From assembly GCA_017429205.1 (NCBI GenBank), contig JAFRPH010000025.1, positions 1-47,930 on the forward strand: a DNA stretch of 47,930 bases, in the 5' to 3' direction. The DNA comes from Bacteroidales bacterium. Lineage in GTDB: Bacteria > Bacteroidota > Bacteroidia > Bacteroidales > UBA932. Position numbers and translations under genes: made by a program. Below, one piece after another: positions 35,957 to 43,231 of this stretch. The notes below the pieces were generated by a model. It ran no database searches and was not told the origin of the DNA. It saw nothing but the letters and a program-made list of their open reading frames with translations. How positions within the stretch are numbered: position 1 is the first letter of the stretch; each line of letters starts with the position of its first letter.

Positions 35957-37477
35957 GTGAAGAAAAAGCACATCATCTGGGGAGCCATCCTGGGCGGCCT
36001 GGCATTGGGCGTCGCGCTGATGCTGGCCCTCGTCACCGTGGACACCTATTCGTCCACCAACGACTCCTGCATGCGCTGCCACTATCACGAAGAGGCCGAC
36101 CGCCTCTGGAAACAATCGGACCATTACCTGAATGAAAGCGGCGTAGTCACCGACTGCGCCGCCTGCCATTTACCTCCGAAGGAGGACGGCGTCGTCCGCT
36201 ACTACATGGTCAAGCTCCGGATGGGCGCCAAGGACATCTGGGCGAAGATGGTCAAGGACAAGGAGGACATCGACTGGGCCGCCAAGCGCCAGGTGGACTA
36301 TGCCCCGCGCATCGTCTACAACGCCTCCTGCGTGAAGTGTCACGAGAATCTGTACCCGGAGGGCATCAGCGACGACGGCATCGCCGCCCACCTCTACTAC
36401 GACGAGAATCACGAAAAGCTCAAGCTCAACTGCGTGAGCTGCCACCTCAACGCCGGCCATTACATCGAGGGCTATACGCACCAGAAGCTCCAGGGCAAGG
36501 TGGACACCGGCTCCGGGGAGATCTACACGGCGCCGGCGGTTCCTGAACGCTTCGAGTCCTTCACCGAGACCGTTCCCGGCACGAACGCCGCCATCCGGAT
36601 GGTGGCCGTCCCGGGCGGCGAATTCCTCCTCGGCAGCCCCGCGGACGAGCCCCGGCGCGGCGCCGACGAGGGCCCGCAGAAGCGGGTCCGCATCTCCCGC
36701 TTCTTCATGGCGGAGACCGAAATCACCTGGCGGCAGTTCTGGAGTTTCTACAACGAGACGATGTCCGAGGGCCGCACGCCGCCCTCCGTCATCTATGAGG
36801 CCAACAGCCGGCCCGGGCTGGACGCCGTCAGCGGCCCCACCCCGCCGTTCGGCTTCCCCGACCAGGGCTGGGGCATGGGCGAAAGGCCCGCCATCACGAT
36901 GACGCACTACGCGGCGGAGACCTTCTGCCTGTGGCTCTCGCTCAAGACCGGCAAGACCTACCGTCTCCCCACCGAGGCGGAATGGGAGTATGCGGCCCGT
37001 GGCGGCACGGATACGCCGTATTTCTTCGAAGGAGATCCCAGGAAGTTCGATCCCAAGGGCCTCCGCAGCTTCTTCGGGGCGGATACGACGATGATCGCCC
37101 GCTACGTGATCTACAGTGGCAACTCCCCGTCCCGGACGCAGGAGCCCAAGGAGGTCAAGGCCAATCCCTTCGGCCTCAAGAACATGCTCGGCAACGTGAT
37201 GGAATACTGCGCCGACCGCTATGCCGAGGACGCCTACGCACAGATTACCGACGGCGCCCTGGACCCGAAGGGTCCGGAGGCGGGCGAGGAGTTCGTCGTT
37301 CGCGGCGGCTCTTACGCCGACGACGCCGGCGCCGTGCGCTGCGCCGCGCGCGGCCACACCCGCCACGACGACTGGCTGCGGACGGACCCGCAGAACCCCA
37401 AGAGCATCTGGTGGTACTCCGACGTCAAGGCCATCGGCTTCCGCATCGTGTGCGAAGTTCCGGACAATATCGAATAA
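35957..37477 (+). CDS. Tetraheme NapC/NrfH-like cytochrome c fused to a SUMF1/FGE-like domain
   Basis: The 506-residue protein (GTG start) has one TM anchor (about 8-28), then four heme sites CxxCH at residues 38-42, 67-71, 125-129 and 159-163, as in NapC/NirT/NrfH quinol-oxidising cytochromes. Residues about 200-500 are a SUMF1 fold (MVAVPGGEFLLGSPADEP, YRLPTEAEWEYAARGG, NPFGLKNMLGNVMEYC, VVRGGSYADDAGAVRCAARG, GFRIV). The two cysteines that bind copper in true FGE are missing from the SYADDAGAVRC stretch, so sulfatase activation is unlikely. No ATG fits; an in-frame TTG at 35927 lies inside the promoter. It heads an operon with a Gfo/Idh/MocA gene 21 bases on. An electron link between quinones and periplasmic sugar oxidation is my inference. 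Confidence 0.88.
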   Translation: MKKKHIIWGAILGGLALGVALMLALVTVDTYSSTNDSCMRCHYHEEADRLWKQSDHYLNESGVVTDCAACHLPPKEDGVVRYYMVKLRMGAKDIWAKMVKDKEDIDWAAKRQVDYAPRIVYNASCVKCHENLYPEGISDDGIAAHLYYDENHEKLKLNCVSCHLNAGHYIEGYTHQKLQGKVDTGSGEIYTAPAVPERFESFTETVPGTNAAIRMVAVPGGEFLLGSPADEPRRGADEGPQKRVRISRFFMAETEITWRQFWSFYNETMSEGRTPPSVIYEANSRPGLDAVSGPTPPFGFPDQGWGMGERPAITMTHYAAETFCLWLSLKTGKTYRLPTEAEWEYAARGGTDTPYFFEGDPRKFDPKGLRSFFGADTTMIARYVIYSGNSPSRTQEPKEVKANPFGLKNMLGNVMEYCADRYAEDAYAQITDGALDPKGPEAGEEFVVRGGSYADDAGAVRCAARGHTRHDDWLRTDPQNPKSIWWYSDVKAIGFRIVCEVPDNIE

Positions 37478-37498
37478 TCAACATAAAACACTGAAACC

Positions 37499-38854
37499 AT
37501 GAGCGCAAAAATGAACAGAAGGTCCTTCCTCACGACCACCGCCGTCGTCGGCGCGGCCGGCCTGGTGGGCGGACAGCTTCTCACCGCCTGCTCCGGCGGG
37601 AAAAAGGGCGACAAACTCACCCCGCTGAAGGAACCCGGTTCCTACTACATCCCCGAACTGCCGGACAAGGCCATCGACGGCCGTCCCCTCAAGTGCGGCC
37701 TCATCGGCTGCGGCGGCCGCGGCAACGGCGCCGTGGGCGACCTCCTCACCGCCGCGAACGGGGTTACCATCACCGCCCTCGGCGACGTCTTCCCCGACCG
37801 GATCCGGGACACGCGCGAAGCCATCGAACGGGAATTCGGCCAGGTGGTGCCCGCCGAGAACTGCTTCACGGGCTTCGACGCCTACCAGAAGGTCATCGAC
37901 TCCGGCGTGGACATGGTCATCGTGGCCACCCCGCCCGTGTTCCGCCCCGTCCATTTCCAGTACGCCACCTCCAAGGGGGTTCATTCCTTCCTGGAGAAGC
38001 CCATCTGCGTGGACGCCAAGGGCTACCGGACCATCATGGCGACGGCCAAGCAGGCTGAGGCCAAGGGCCTGAGCGTCGTTACGGGCACCCAGCGCCACCA
38101 CCAGCGCGCCTACGTGGAATCCTACAAGAAGATCCAGGAAGGCCTCATCGGCGAGATCACCGGCGGCAACGTCTACTGGAACCAGGGCATGCTCTGGTAC
38201 CGCGAGCGCCAGAAGGGCTGGAGCGACATGGAATGGATGATTCGCGACTGGGTGAACTGGAAGTGGCTCTCCGGCGACCACATCGTCGAGCAGCACGTCC
38301 ACAACATCGACGTGTTCACCTGGATGCTGGGCGCACATCCCGTCAAGGCGACGGGCGTCGGCAGCCGCCAACGCCGCATCACCGGCGACCAGTACGACAA
38401 CTTCAGCATCGACTTCGAGTTCGAGAACGGCATCCACATGCACAGCTTCTGCCGCCAGATCGACGGCTGCTCCTCCAATGTGAGCGAGTTCGTCCAGGGC
38501 ACCAAGGGTTCCTGGAATTCCGCCGATTTCGCCATCCGCGACCTGCAGGGCAACATCCTCTGGCAGTATGACGAGGAAGCCGCGAAGGCGCAGTTCGCGC
38601 AGCACAACCCCTATGTCCTCGAGCACGTGGACTGGGTGAACCACATCCGCAAGGGCGAGGCCCACGTCGAGGCCGCCGAGACGGGCCAGTCCTCGCTCGC
38701 CGGCACGATGGGCCGCGAAGCCGCCTACACCGGCAACACCGTCACCTGGGACGAGATCAGCGCCTCCGACCTCGATTACATGCCGGAGAAGCTGGAAATG
38801 GGCAAGATGGACATGGCCAAGTACACCGTTCCGGTCCCCGGCACGGGCAAATAA
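37499..38854 (+). CDS. Exported Gfo/Idh/MocA oxidoreductase (1)
   Basis: This 451-residue NAD(P)-dependent sugar dehydrogenase has a Tat-like signal (MNRRSFLTTTAVVGAAGLVG) that also contains a possible lipobox (LLTACSG). The Rossmann domain carries CGLIGCGGRGNGAVGDLL, followed by VATPP and SFLEKPICVD with the family's EKP. The C-terminal sheet domain carries WNWKWLSGDHIVEQHVHNID and its likely catalytic His. Similar exported enzymes hold their cofactor tightly and oxidise C3 of glycosides in the pathway that uses DUF1080 proteins. Second gene of the operon begun by the cytochrome fusion; ten bases from the next. Confidence 0.92.
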   Translation: MSAKMNRRSFLTTTAVVGAAGLVGGQLLTACSGGKKGDKLTPLKEPGSYYIPELPDKAIDGRPLKCGLIGCGGRGNGAVGDLLTAANGVTITALGDVFPDRIRDTREAIEREFGQVVPAENCFTGFDAYQKVIDSGVDMVIVATPPVFRPVHFQYATSKGVHSFLEKPICVDAKGYRTIMATAKQAEAKGLSVVTGTQRHHQRAYVESYKKIQEGLIGEITGGNVYWNQGMLWYRERQKGWSDMEWMIRDWVNWKWLSGDHIVEQHVHNIDVFTWMLGAHPVKATGVGSRQRRITGDQYDNFSIDFEFENGIHMHSFCRQIDGCSSNVSEFVQGTKGSWNSADFAIRDLQGNILWQYDEEAAKAQFAQHNPYVLEHVDWVNHIRKGEAHVEAAETGQSSLAGTMGREAAYTGNTVTWDEISASDLDYMPEKLEMGKMDMAKYTVPVPGTGK

Positions 38855-38863
38855 GGCGCGCGT

Positions 38864-39766
38864 ATGGACAGGAAAACCTTTCTGAAAACCACCGTCGCCG
38901 GCGCGGCCGCCCTCGTGGCCGCCCCCGGCGCCCTCGTCTCCTGCGCCTCCCCCCAGGAGAAGAAGTCTTCCACACCCCTCCGCCTCTCCTTCCAGGAGGG
39001 CGTCACTCCGGGCGAAACCCTCGCTGATAAGCTCGACTTCATGGAAAAGCTCGGCATCGTGGGCTTCGAGCCTGGTGGAAAGGGCCTCGCCGGTCGTGTC
39101 CAGGAAATCCGCGAAGCCCTGCAGGGCCGCGACATCAAAGTCTCGGCCATCTGCGCCGGCTTCGACGGCTTCATCCTGGCCGAGGACCCGGCCGTGAAAG
39201 CGCAGTTCGACACCTCGATGCGGGAAATCGTCCGCGCCGCGGGCGAACTCGGTTCCACCGGCGTCATCATGGTTCCGGTGTTCAACTGGCAGAATCCCGC
39301 CCGTCCCCACACGCTGGAGACGCGCGACTACCTCTGCCAGCAGATGCACGACCTGGGCGAATTCGCCCTCAGCTGCGGCACCACCGTCATCCTGGAGCCC
39401 CTCAACCGCCAGGAAGCCTTCTACCTGCGCCTGGTGGGCGACGCCGCCGCCATCTGCCGCGACGCCGGCAGCGCGGGCGTCAAGTGCATGGGCGACTTCT
39501 GGCACATGCAGGAAGAAACCTCCGATTACGCCGCCTTCATGGCCGCCGGCCCCTACCTGCAGCACGTCCACATCGCCAGCCGCGGAAACCGCGTGATGCC
39601 CGGCGAAGACGGGGACAAGGACTGCTACACCGACGGCTTCCGCGCCCTCAAGGAGCTCGCCTACCCCAACTACGTCAGCTTCGAATGCGGCTGCCGCTCC
39701 GACGACCGCGCCGCCACCCTGACCGCCGCGGTTGACCTCCTCCGCAAGCAGTGGGACGAAGCGTAG
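38864..39766 (+). CDS. Exported sugar isomerase/hydratase-type TIM barrel (1)
   Basis: A 300-residue xylose-isomerase-like TIM barrel with a Tat-like N-terminus (MDRKTFLKTTVAGAAALVAA) followed by a lipobox-like LVSC. Barrel marks include FMEKLGIVGFEPGG, VSAICAGFDGF, TTVILEPLNRQEAFYLR with a metal-type Glu, CMGDFWHMQEETSDYAAFM, YLQHVHIASRGNRVMPGED and VSFECGC. Such proteins epimerise sugars or hydrate 3-keto-glycals in oxidation-type glycoside cleavage. Last gene of its operon; the terminator at 39782 follows. Confidence 0.88.
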   Translation: MDRKTFLKTTVAGAAALVAAPGALVSCASPQEKKSSTPLRLSFQEGVTPGETLADKLDFMEKLGIVGFEPGGKGLAGRVQEIREALQGRDIKVSAICAGFDGFILAEDPAVKAQFDTSMREIVRAAGELGSTGVIMVPVFNWQNPARPHTLETRDYLCQQMHDLGEFALSCGTTVILEPLNRQEAFYLRLVGDAAAICRDAGSAGVKCMGDFWHMQEETSDYAAFMAAGPYLQHVHIASRGNRVMPGEDGDKDCYTDGFRALKELAYPNYVSFECGCRSDDRAATLTAAVDLLRKQWDEA

Positions 39767-39781
39767 AGACCCGCACAAACG

Positions 39782-39817
39782 AAAGGAGCCGGCTCAATGA
39801 GTCGGCTCCTTTTCTTT
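39782..39817 (+). terminator. Terminator between two convergent operons
   Basis: AAAGGAGCCG (39782-39791) pairs with CGGCTCCTTT (39803-39812), with CTCA/GAGT-type pairing near the loop, followed by CTTTT on the plus strand. It can serve both converging operons. Confidence 0.85.
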
Positions 39818-39831
39818 TGATACACAGCGTG

Positions 39832-40719
39832 CTACTCCGCGTAGGTCGCTTTCACGAAGGGGGCGTTCAGGAGATAGTCGGCGCTCTCGACGAAGCTCTT
39901 GCGGATGTCTTCATAGCTGTAGCGCTCGATCTCCACGACGAAGTCCTTCAGGCCCGCGAGTTCCGCGTTCTTGAAGATGGCGTCGAAACCGACCATGCCG
40001 CTCTGGCCCACTTCCCACTCGTCCTTGATGTGGAGCATGGTGAAGCGGCCGGGATAGCGCTTGAAGTAGTCCACCGGGGAGGCCTTGCCGATCACCGCCC
40101 AGTACACGTCCATCTGGAAGAACACCAGGTCGGGATCCGTGTGCTGGAGCATGTAGTCGTACATCACCTCGCCCTCGACCTTCTCGAACTCGTAGGCGTG
40201 GTTGTGGTAGCCGTACTGGATGCCGGCGGCCTTGCAGCGGCGGCCCACTTCGTTCAGGTAGTCGCAATAGACCTGGAGGTCCTTGAGGTCGCGCTGGCCG
40301 CCGATGGCGGGCGTGACCATGTACTTCATGCCTGCGCGCTTGTGGACGTCGATGCACTTGTCCCACCAGGCCAGGGCGGCGGTGAGGTCGCCGCTGTCCA
40401 GCTCCTCGCGGGAAAGGCCGCGGGAGACGTGGGAGGAGAGCACCTTCATGCCGGCGGCTTCCACCTTCTCCTTGAAGGTTTCGGGAGCGTCACCGTAGAG
40501 AAGGCCTTCGTTGCCGTTGTAGTTGGCGGCTTCCACGGCCGTGTAGCCCATGGCGGCCATTTCCTTCAGGATGTCGGGATAGTTCTCCGGGGTGATGAGG
40601 CTGCGCGCAGAGTACATCTGGATGCACATGTCCTTCTTCACGGGAGCCGTCTCCTTGGGGCCGCAAGCGGAAACGCAAGCCATGGCGAGGAGCGCCAGGA
40701 GGATGAAACGGACCTTCAT
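39832..40719 (-). CDS. Sugar isomerase/hydratase-type TIM-barrel lipoprotein (2)
   Basis: The 295-residue protein has a lipoprotein signal (LLALLAMACVSACGP, lipid Cys19) and a xylose-isomerase-like TIM barrel: MCIQMYSARSLITPENYPDI, AAMGYTAVEAANYNG, VLSSHVSRGLS, GIQYGYHNHAYEFEKVEGEV, DLVFFQMDVYWAVIGKASPV and TMLHIKDEWEVGQ, with metal-type Glu, Asp and His along the strand ends. It lies four bases after the DUF1080 gene, the same pairing as in the Bacteroides thetaiotaomicron 3-keto-glycoside operon, where such a protein hydrates the 3-keto-glycal. That role is therefore likely here. Confidence 0.9.
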   Translation of the reverse strand: MKVRFILLALLAMACVSACGPKETAPVKKDMCIQMYSARSLITPENYPDILKEMAAMGYTAVEAANYNGNEGLLYGDAPETFKEKVEAAGMKVLSSHVSRGLSREELDSGDLTAALAWWDKCIDVHKRAGMKYMVTPAIGGQRDLKDLQVYCDYLNEVGRRCKAAGIQYGYHNHAYEFEKVEGEVMYDYMLQHTDPDLVFFQMDVYWAVIGKASPVDYFKRYPGRFTMLHIKDEWEVGQSGMVGFDAIFKNAELAGLKDFVVEIERYSYEDIRKSFVESADYLLNAPFVKATYAE

Positions 40720-40723
40720 AGGG

Positions 40724-41575
40724 CTAGTCCATCTCCTTGATGCGGATGTTGCGGTACCAGACGTCGTCGCCGTGGTCCTGCATGCCGATGTAACCCTCGT
40801 GGTCGTCGCCGCCGCAGTTGTTCAGGAGCTCGAAGGCCAGGGGCCAGTCCTTCTCGCTGAACTTGGAGGCCTGCAGCATGTCGGTCCACTGCTGGGTCCA
40901 CAGGTGGTACTCGAGGACCTTCACGTCGTTCTGGAAGTGCACGACGGTGCCCTTGTAGACGAGGATCTTGGTCTTGTTCCACTCGCCGTAAGGGTTCTGG
41001 TTCTGCGGAACGGCCGGGATCATGTCATACAGGGAGGCGGACTGGCGGTTGCCGTCCACGCCGAGGAGGGCGTCCGGATGGTTCGCGTTGTCCAGCACCT
41101 GGTACTCCGGCGCGGAGATGTAGATGGGCTCGTAGCGCTCGTTGCCGTTCTCGTCCTTGGTGGTGACTTCCTTCGCCAGGTAGAAGATACCGGAGTTGCC
41201 GCCCTTGGAGACCTTCCATTCGAGCTCGAAGGTGAAGTTCTTGAACTCGTGGGCGAAGATGATGTCGCCGCCTTCGCCGGTCTGGCCTTCGCCGGAACCG
41301 GTGCCGGAGAACTTCAGGCAGCCGTCCTCGATGGTCCAGCGGGCCGGGAGTTCCTTCTTGCCGTAGCCGCGCCATCCCTTCGTGGAGGTGCCGTCGAACA
41401 GGACGATATAGCCTTCGTCATCGACCTTGAAGTCGTCCAGGTCCACCTCGGGGGCGTCGACGACCGTGTAGGCGGGAACGGCGGATTCAGCCGCCTTCTT
41501 CTTACCCTGGTTGCCGCAGGAAACGGCGGTGACCATCAGCGCAGCAGCCGCTGCAAGCAAAAGAATCTTTTTCAT
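40724..41575 (-). CDS. DUF1080 lipoprotein (3-keto-glycoside hydrolase/lyase family)
   Basis: This 283-residue exported lipoprotein (ALMVTAVSCGN, lipid Cys20) is a DUF1080 beta-jelly-roll. The family marks are YIVLFDGTSTKGWRGYG, WTIEDGCLKFSG, DIIFAHEFKNFTFELEWKV, GGNSGIFYL, YQVLDNANHPDA and the C-terminal YIGMQDHGDDVWYRNIRIKE. Characterised members split glycosides that have been oxidised at C3, by elimination, releasing the aglycone. Neighbours on both sides of it (oxidoreductase and TIM barrel) fit the same pathway. The stretch GDDHEGYIGMQDHGDDVW holds the conserved His region. Confidence 0.93.
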   Translation of the reverse strand: MKKILLLAAAAALMVTAVSCGNQGKKKAAESAVPAYTVVDAPEVDLDDFKVDDEGYIVLFDGTSTKGWRGYGKKELPARWTIEDGCLKFSGTGSGEGQTGEGGDIIFAHEFKNFTFELEWKVSKGGNSGIFYLAKEVTTKDENGNERYEPIYISAPEYQVLDNANHPDALLGVDGNRQSASLYDMIPAVPQNQNPYGEWNKTKILVYKGTVVHFQNDVKVLEYHLWTQQWTDMLQASKFSEKDWPLAFELLNNCGGDDHEGYIGMQDHGDDVWYRNIRIKEMD

Positions 41576-41596
41576 GGATTGTATGGTTTTAAGGTT

Positions 41597-43072
41597 TTAA
41601 GGCATTTCGGGGAGCTTCCAGCCGTCGCGGAAGACGGGCTTGATCAGTTCCTGGGCGAACTTGTTGGCGTCCACCGGCTCGGTGTACACGTTCTCGAACG
41701 TGGGATGGCCGTCGGTGATGGAGAAGCCGTCGTGGATCATCGTCTTGATGGTCGCGCCGGCCGGGATGTTGGTGAAGCGCATGTTCTCGCCGTCCCACTC
41801 CAGTTCCTGGTTCAGGCCCTGCAGGCGCACGGCGACGACACCCATCGCCACCATCTCGTTGAACGGGCCGGCCTCGGCGAAGTCGGACGCGCTCGGGGTG
41901 CGGAAATCCGGGTCCTCCTTGCAGGCGCGGACCCAGTCCTGCTGGTGGTCGAGGCTGAACTCGCGGTGGAGCTTCGGGACCTCGGGATTGCGGCCGGAAA
42001 GGAGGTACGGGTTCACGCCGTAGCAGCCGCAGATGAGGGTGTCCTTCGTGCCGTAGAAGATGACGGCGCCGCCGGAATCGTTCAGGTTCTTGCCGGCGGG
42101 CAGGCCTTCCGGACGGTCGGGCAGGATGCCGCCGTCGGTCCAGGTCACGACCACCTCGGGCATCGCCACCTTGGGCATGTTGTCACGGGCGGGGAACACG
42201 AAGCGGACCTTCTCGGCCTGCGGGCAGGACTCGGTGAGGAGGGCGGTGGAACTGCCCTGCACCTTGGTCGGATAGCCGAGCTTCAGGGCCTTGAACACGG
42301 GATGGAGGATGTGGCAGGCCATGTCGCCGAGGGCGCCGGTGCCGAAGTCCCACCAGCCGCGGAAGTTCCACGGGGTATAGATGGAATGGTACGGACGGTA
42401 CGGGGCCGGTCCGAGGAAGAGATCCCAGTCGAGGGTCTTGGGGACCTTCTCCGCCTTGGCGGGACGCTCCAGGCCCTGGGGCCAGATGGGACGGTCCGTG
42501 AAGGCCTCGACGCGGGTGACCTCGCCGATCTCGCCGTTCCAGATCCAGTTGCAGATCTTGCGGACGCCTTCGCCGGAAGCGCCCTGGTTGCCCATCTGGG
42601 TGGCGACGCGGTACTTCGCGGCCAGCTTGGTGAGGAGACGGGACTCGTACACGGTCCGGGTGAGGGGCTTCTCGCAGTAGACGTGCTTGCCGGCCATGAT
42701 CGCGTTCGCGGCGATGATGGCGTGCGTGTGGTCCGCGGTGGCGACCATCACGGCGTCGGCCTGGTCCAGCATTTCATCGAACATCACGCGCCAGTCCTTG
42801 TAGCGCTTGGCGTTCGGGTAGCGCTCGAAGATGTGCGCGGCGTACTTCCAGTCCACGTCGCAGAGGCCGATGATCTCTTCGGTCTCCAGTCCGCGGAGGA
42901 CGCTGGCGCCCCGGCCGCCGATACCGACGCCGAGGATCTTGAGTTTGCGGTTCAGCGGGGCCGGAGCCCGTTTTTCACTGTCGGCGAAAACTTTGCCGGG
43001 AATCATGGAGAGCCCGAGGGCGGCCGCCGTTCCTGTCTTCAGGAAAGATCTTCTGGAGATGTCTTTTGCCAT
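41597..43072 (-). CDS. Exported Gfo/Idh/MocA oxidoreductase (2)
   Basis: The 491-residue enzyme has a clear Tat signal (DISRRSFLKTGTAAALGLSM, cleavage near VFA-DSE). The cofactor site is LKILGVGIGGRGASVLRGLE; VATADHTHAIIAANAIMAGK and VYCEKPLTRTV follow, and the C-terminal domain has WWDFGTGALGDMACHILHPV with a likely catalytic His. It belongs to the longer (about 450-490 residue) exported group, different from the enzyme at 37499. First gene of a three-gene operon with the DUF1080 and TIM-barrel genes, gaps of 21 and 4 bases. Oxidation of C3 of a glycoside is inferred from this context. Confidence 0.93.
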   Translation of the reverse strand: MAKDISRRSFLKTGTAAALGLSMIPGKVFADSEKRAPAPLNRKLKILGVGIGGRGASVLRGLETEEIIGLCDVDWKYAAHIFERYPNAKRYKDWRVMFDEMLDQADAVMVATADHTHAIIAANAIMAGKHVYCEKPLTRTVYESRLLTKLAAKYRVATQMGNQGASGEGVRKICNWIWNGEIGEVTRVEAFTDRPIWPQGLERPAKAEKVPKTLDWDLFLGPAPYRPYHSIYTPWNFRGWWDFGTGALGDMACHILHPVFKALKLGYPTKVQGSSTALLTESCPQAEKVRFVFPARDNMPKVAMPEVVVTWTDGGILPDRPEGLPAGKNLNDSGGAVIFYGTKDTLICGCYGVNPYLLSGRNPEVPKLHREFSLDHQQDWVRACKEDPDFRTPSASDFAEAGPFNEMVAMGVVAVRLQGLNQELEWDGENMRFTNIPAGATIKTMIHDGFSITDGHPTFENVYTEPVDANKFAQELIKPVFRDGWKLPEMP

Positions 43073-43123
43073 AAGGGTAGCTATTAGTGATTGTGTTGGT
43101 TTTCGGAAAGGTGGTTAATTGTA

Positions 43124-43131
43124 CAAATATA
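43124..43131 (-). promoter_or_regulatory. -7 box of the DUF1080 operon
   Basis: On the minus strand TATATTTG lies about 51 bases before ATG 43072. A small hairpin, CGGGA-TTG-TCCCG (43144-43156), takes the place of a -33 element and could be an operator. Confidence 0.6.
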
Positions 43132-43180
43132 ATAAAAAAAACACGGGATTGTCCCGCCTTGGGCGAAATTCCTTTTTTTC

Positions 43181-43211
43181 TTGGTTATATTATTGAAAAA
43201 GACTATCTTAA
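43181..43211 (+). promoter_or_regulatory. Weak candidate promoter of the GH9 gene
   Basis: TTGG (43181-43184), 19 bases and TATCTTAA (43204-43211). The spacing is right, but the -7 box departs from TAnnTTTG at its last two bases. Confidence 0.35.
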
Positions 43212-43231
43212 CAACATCAAAACCACGATCC

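Noticed and set aside
36500..37477. Sulfatase-activating formylglycine-generating enzyme
   Set aside because: The SUMF1 fold is present, but the catalytic copper-binding cysteines are missing and no sulfatase gene is near.
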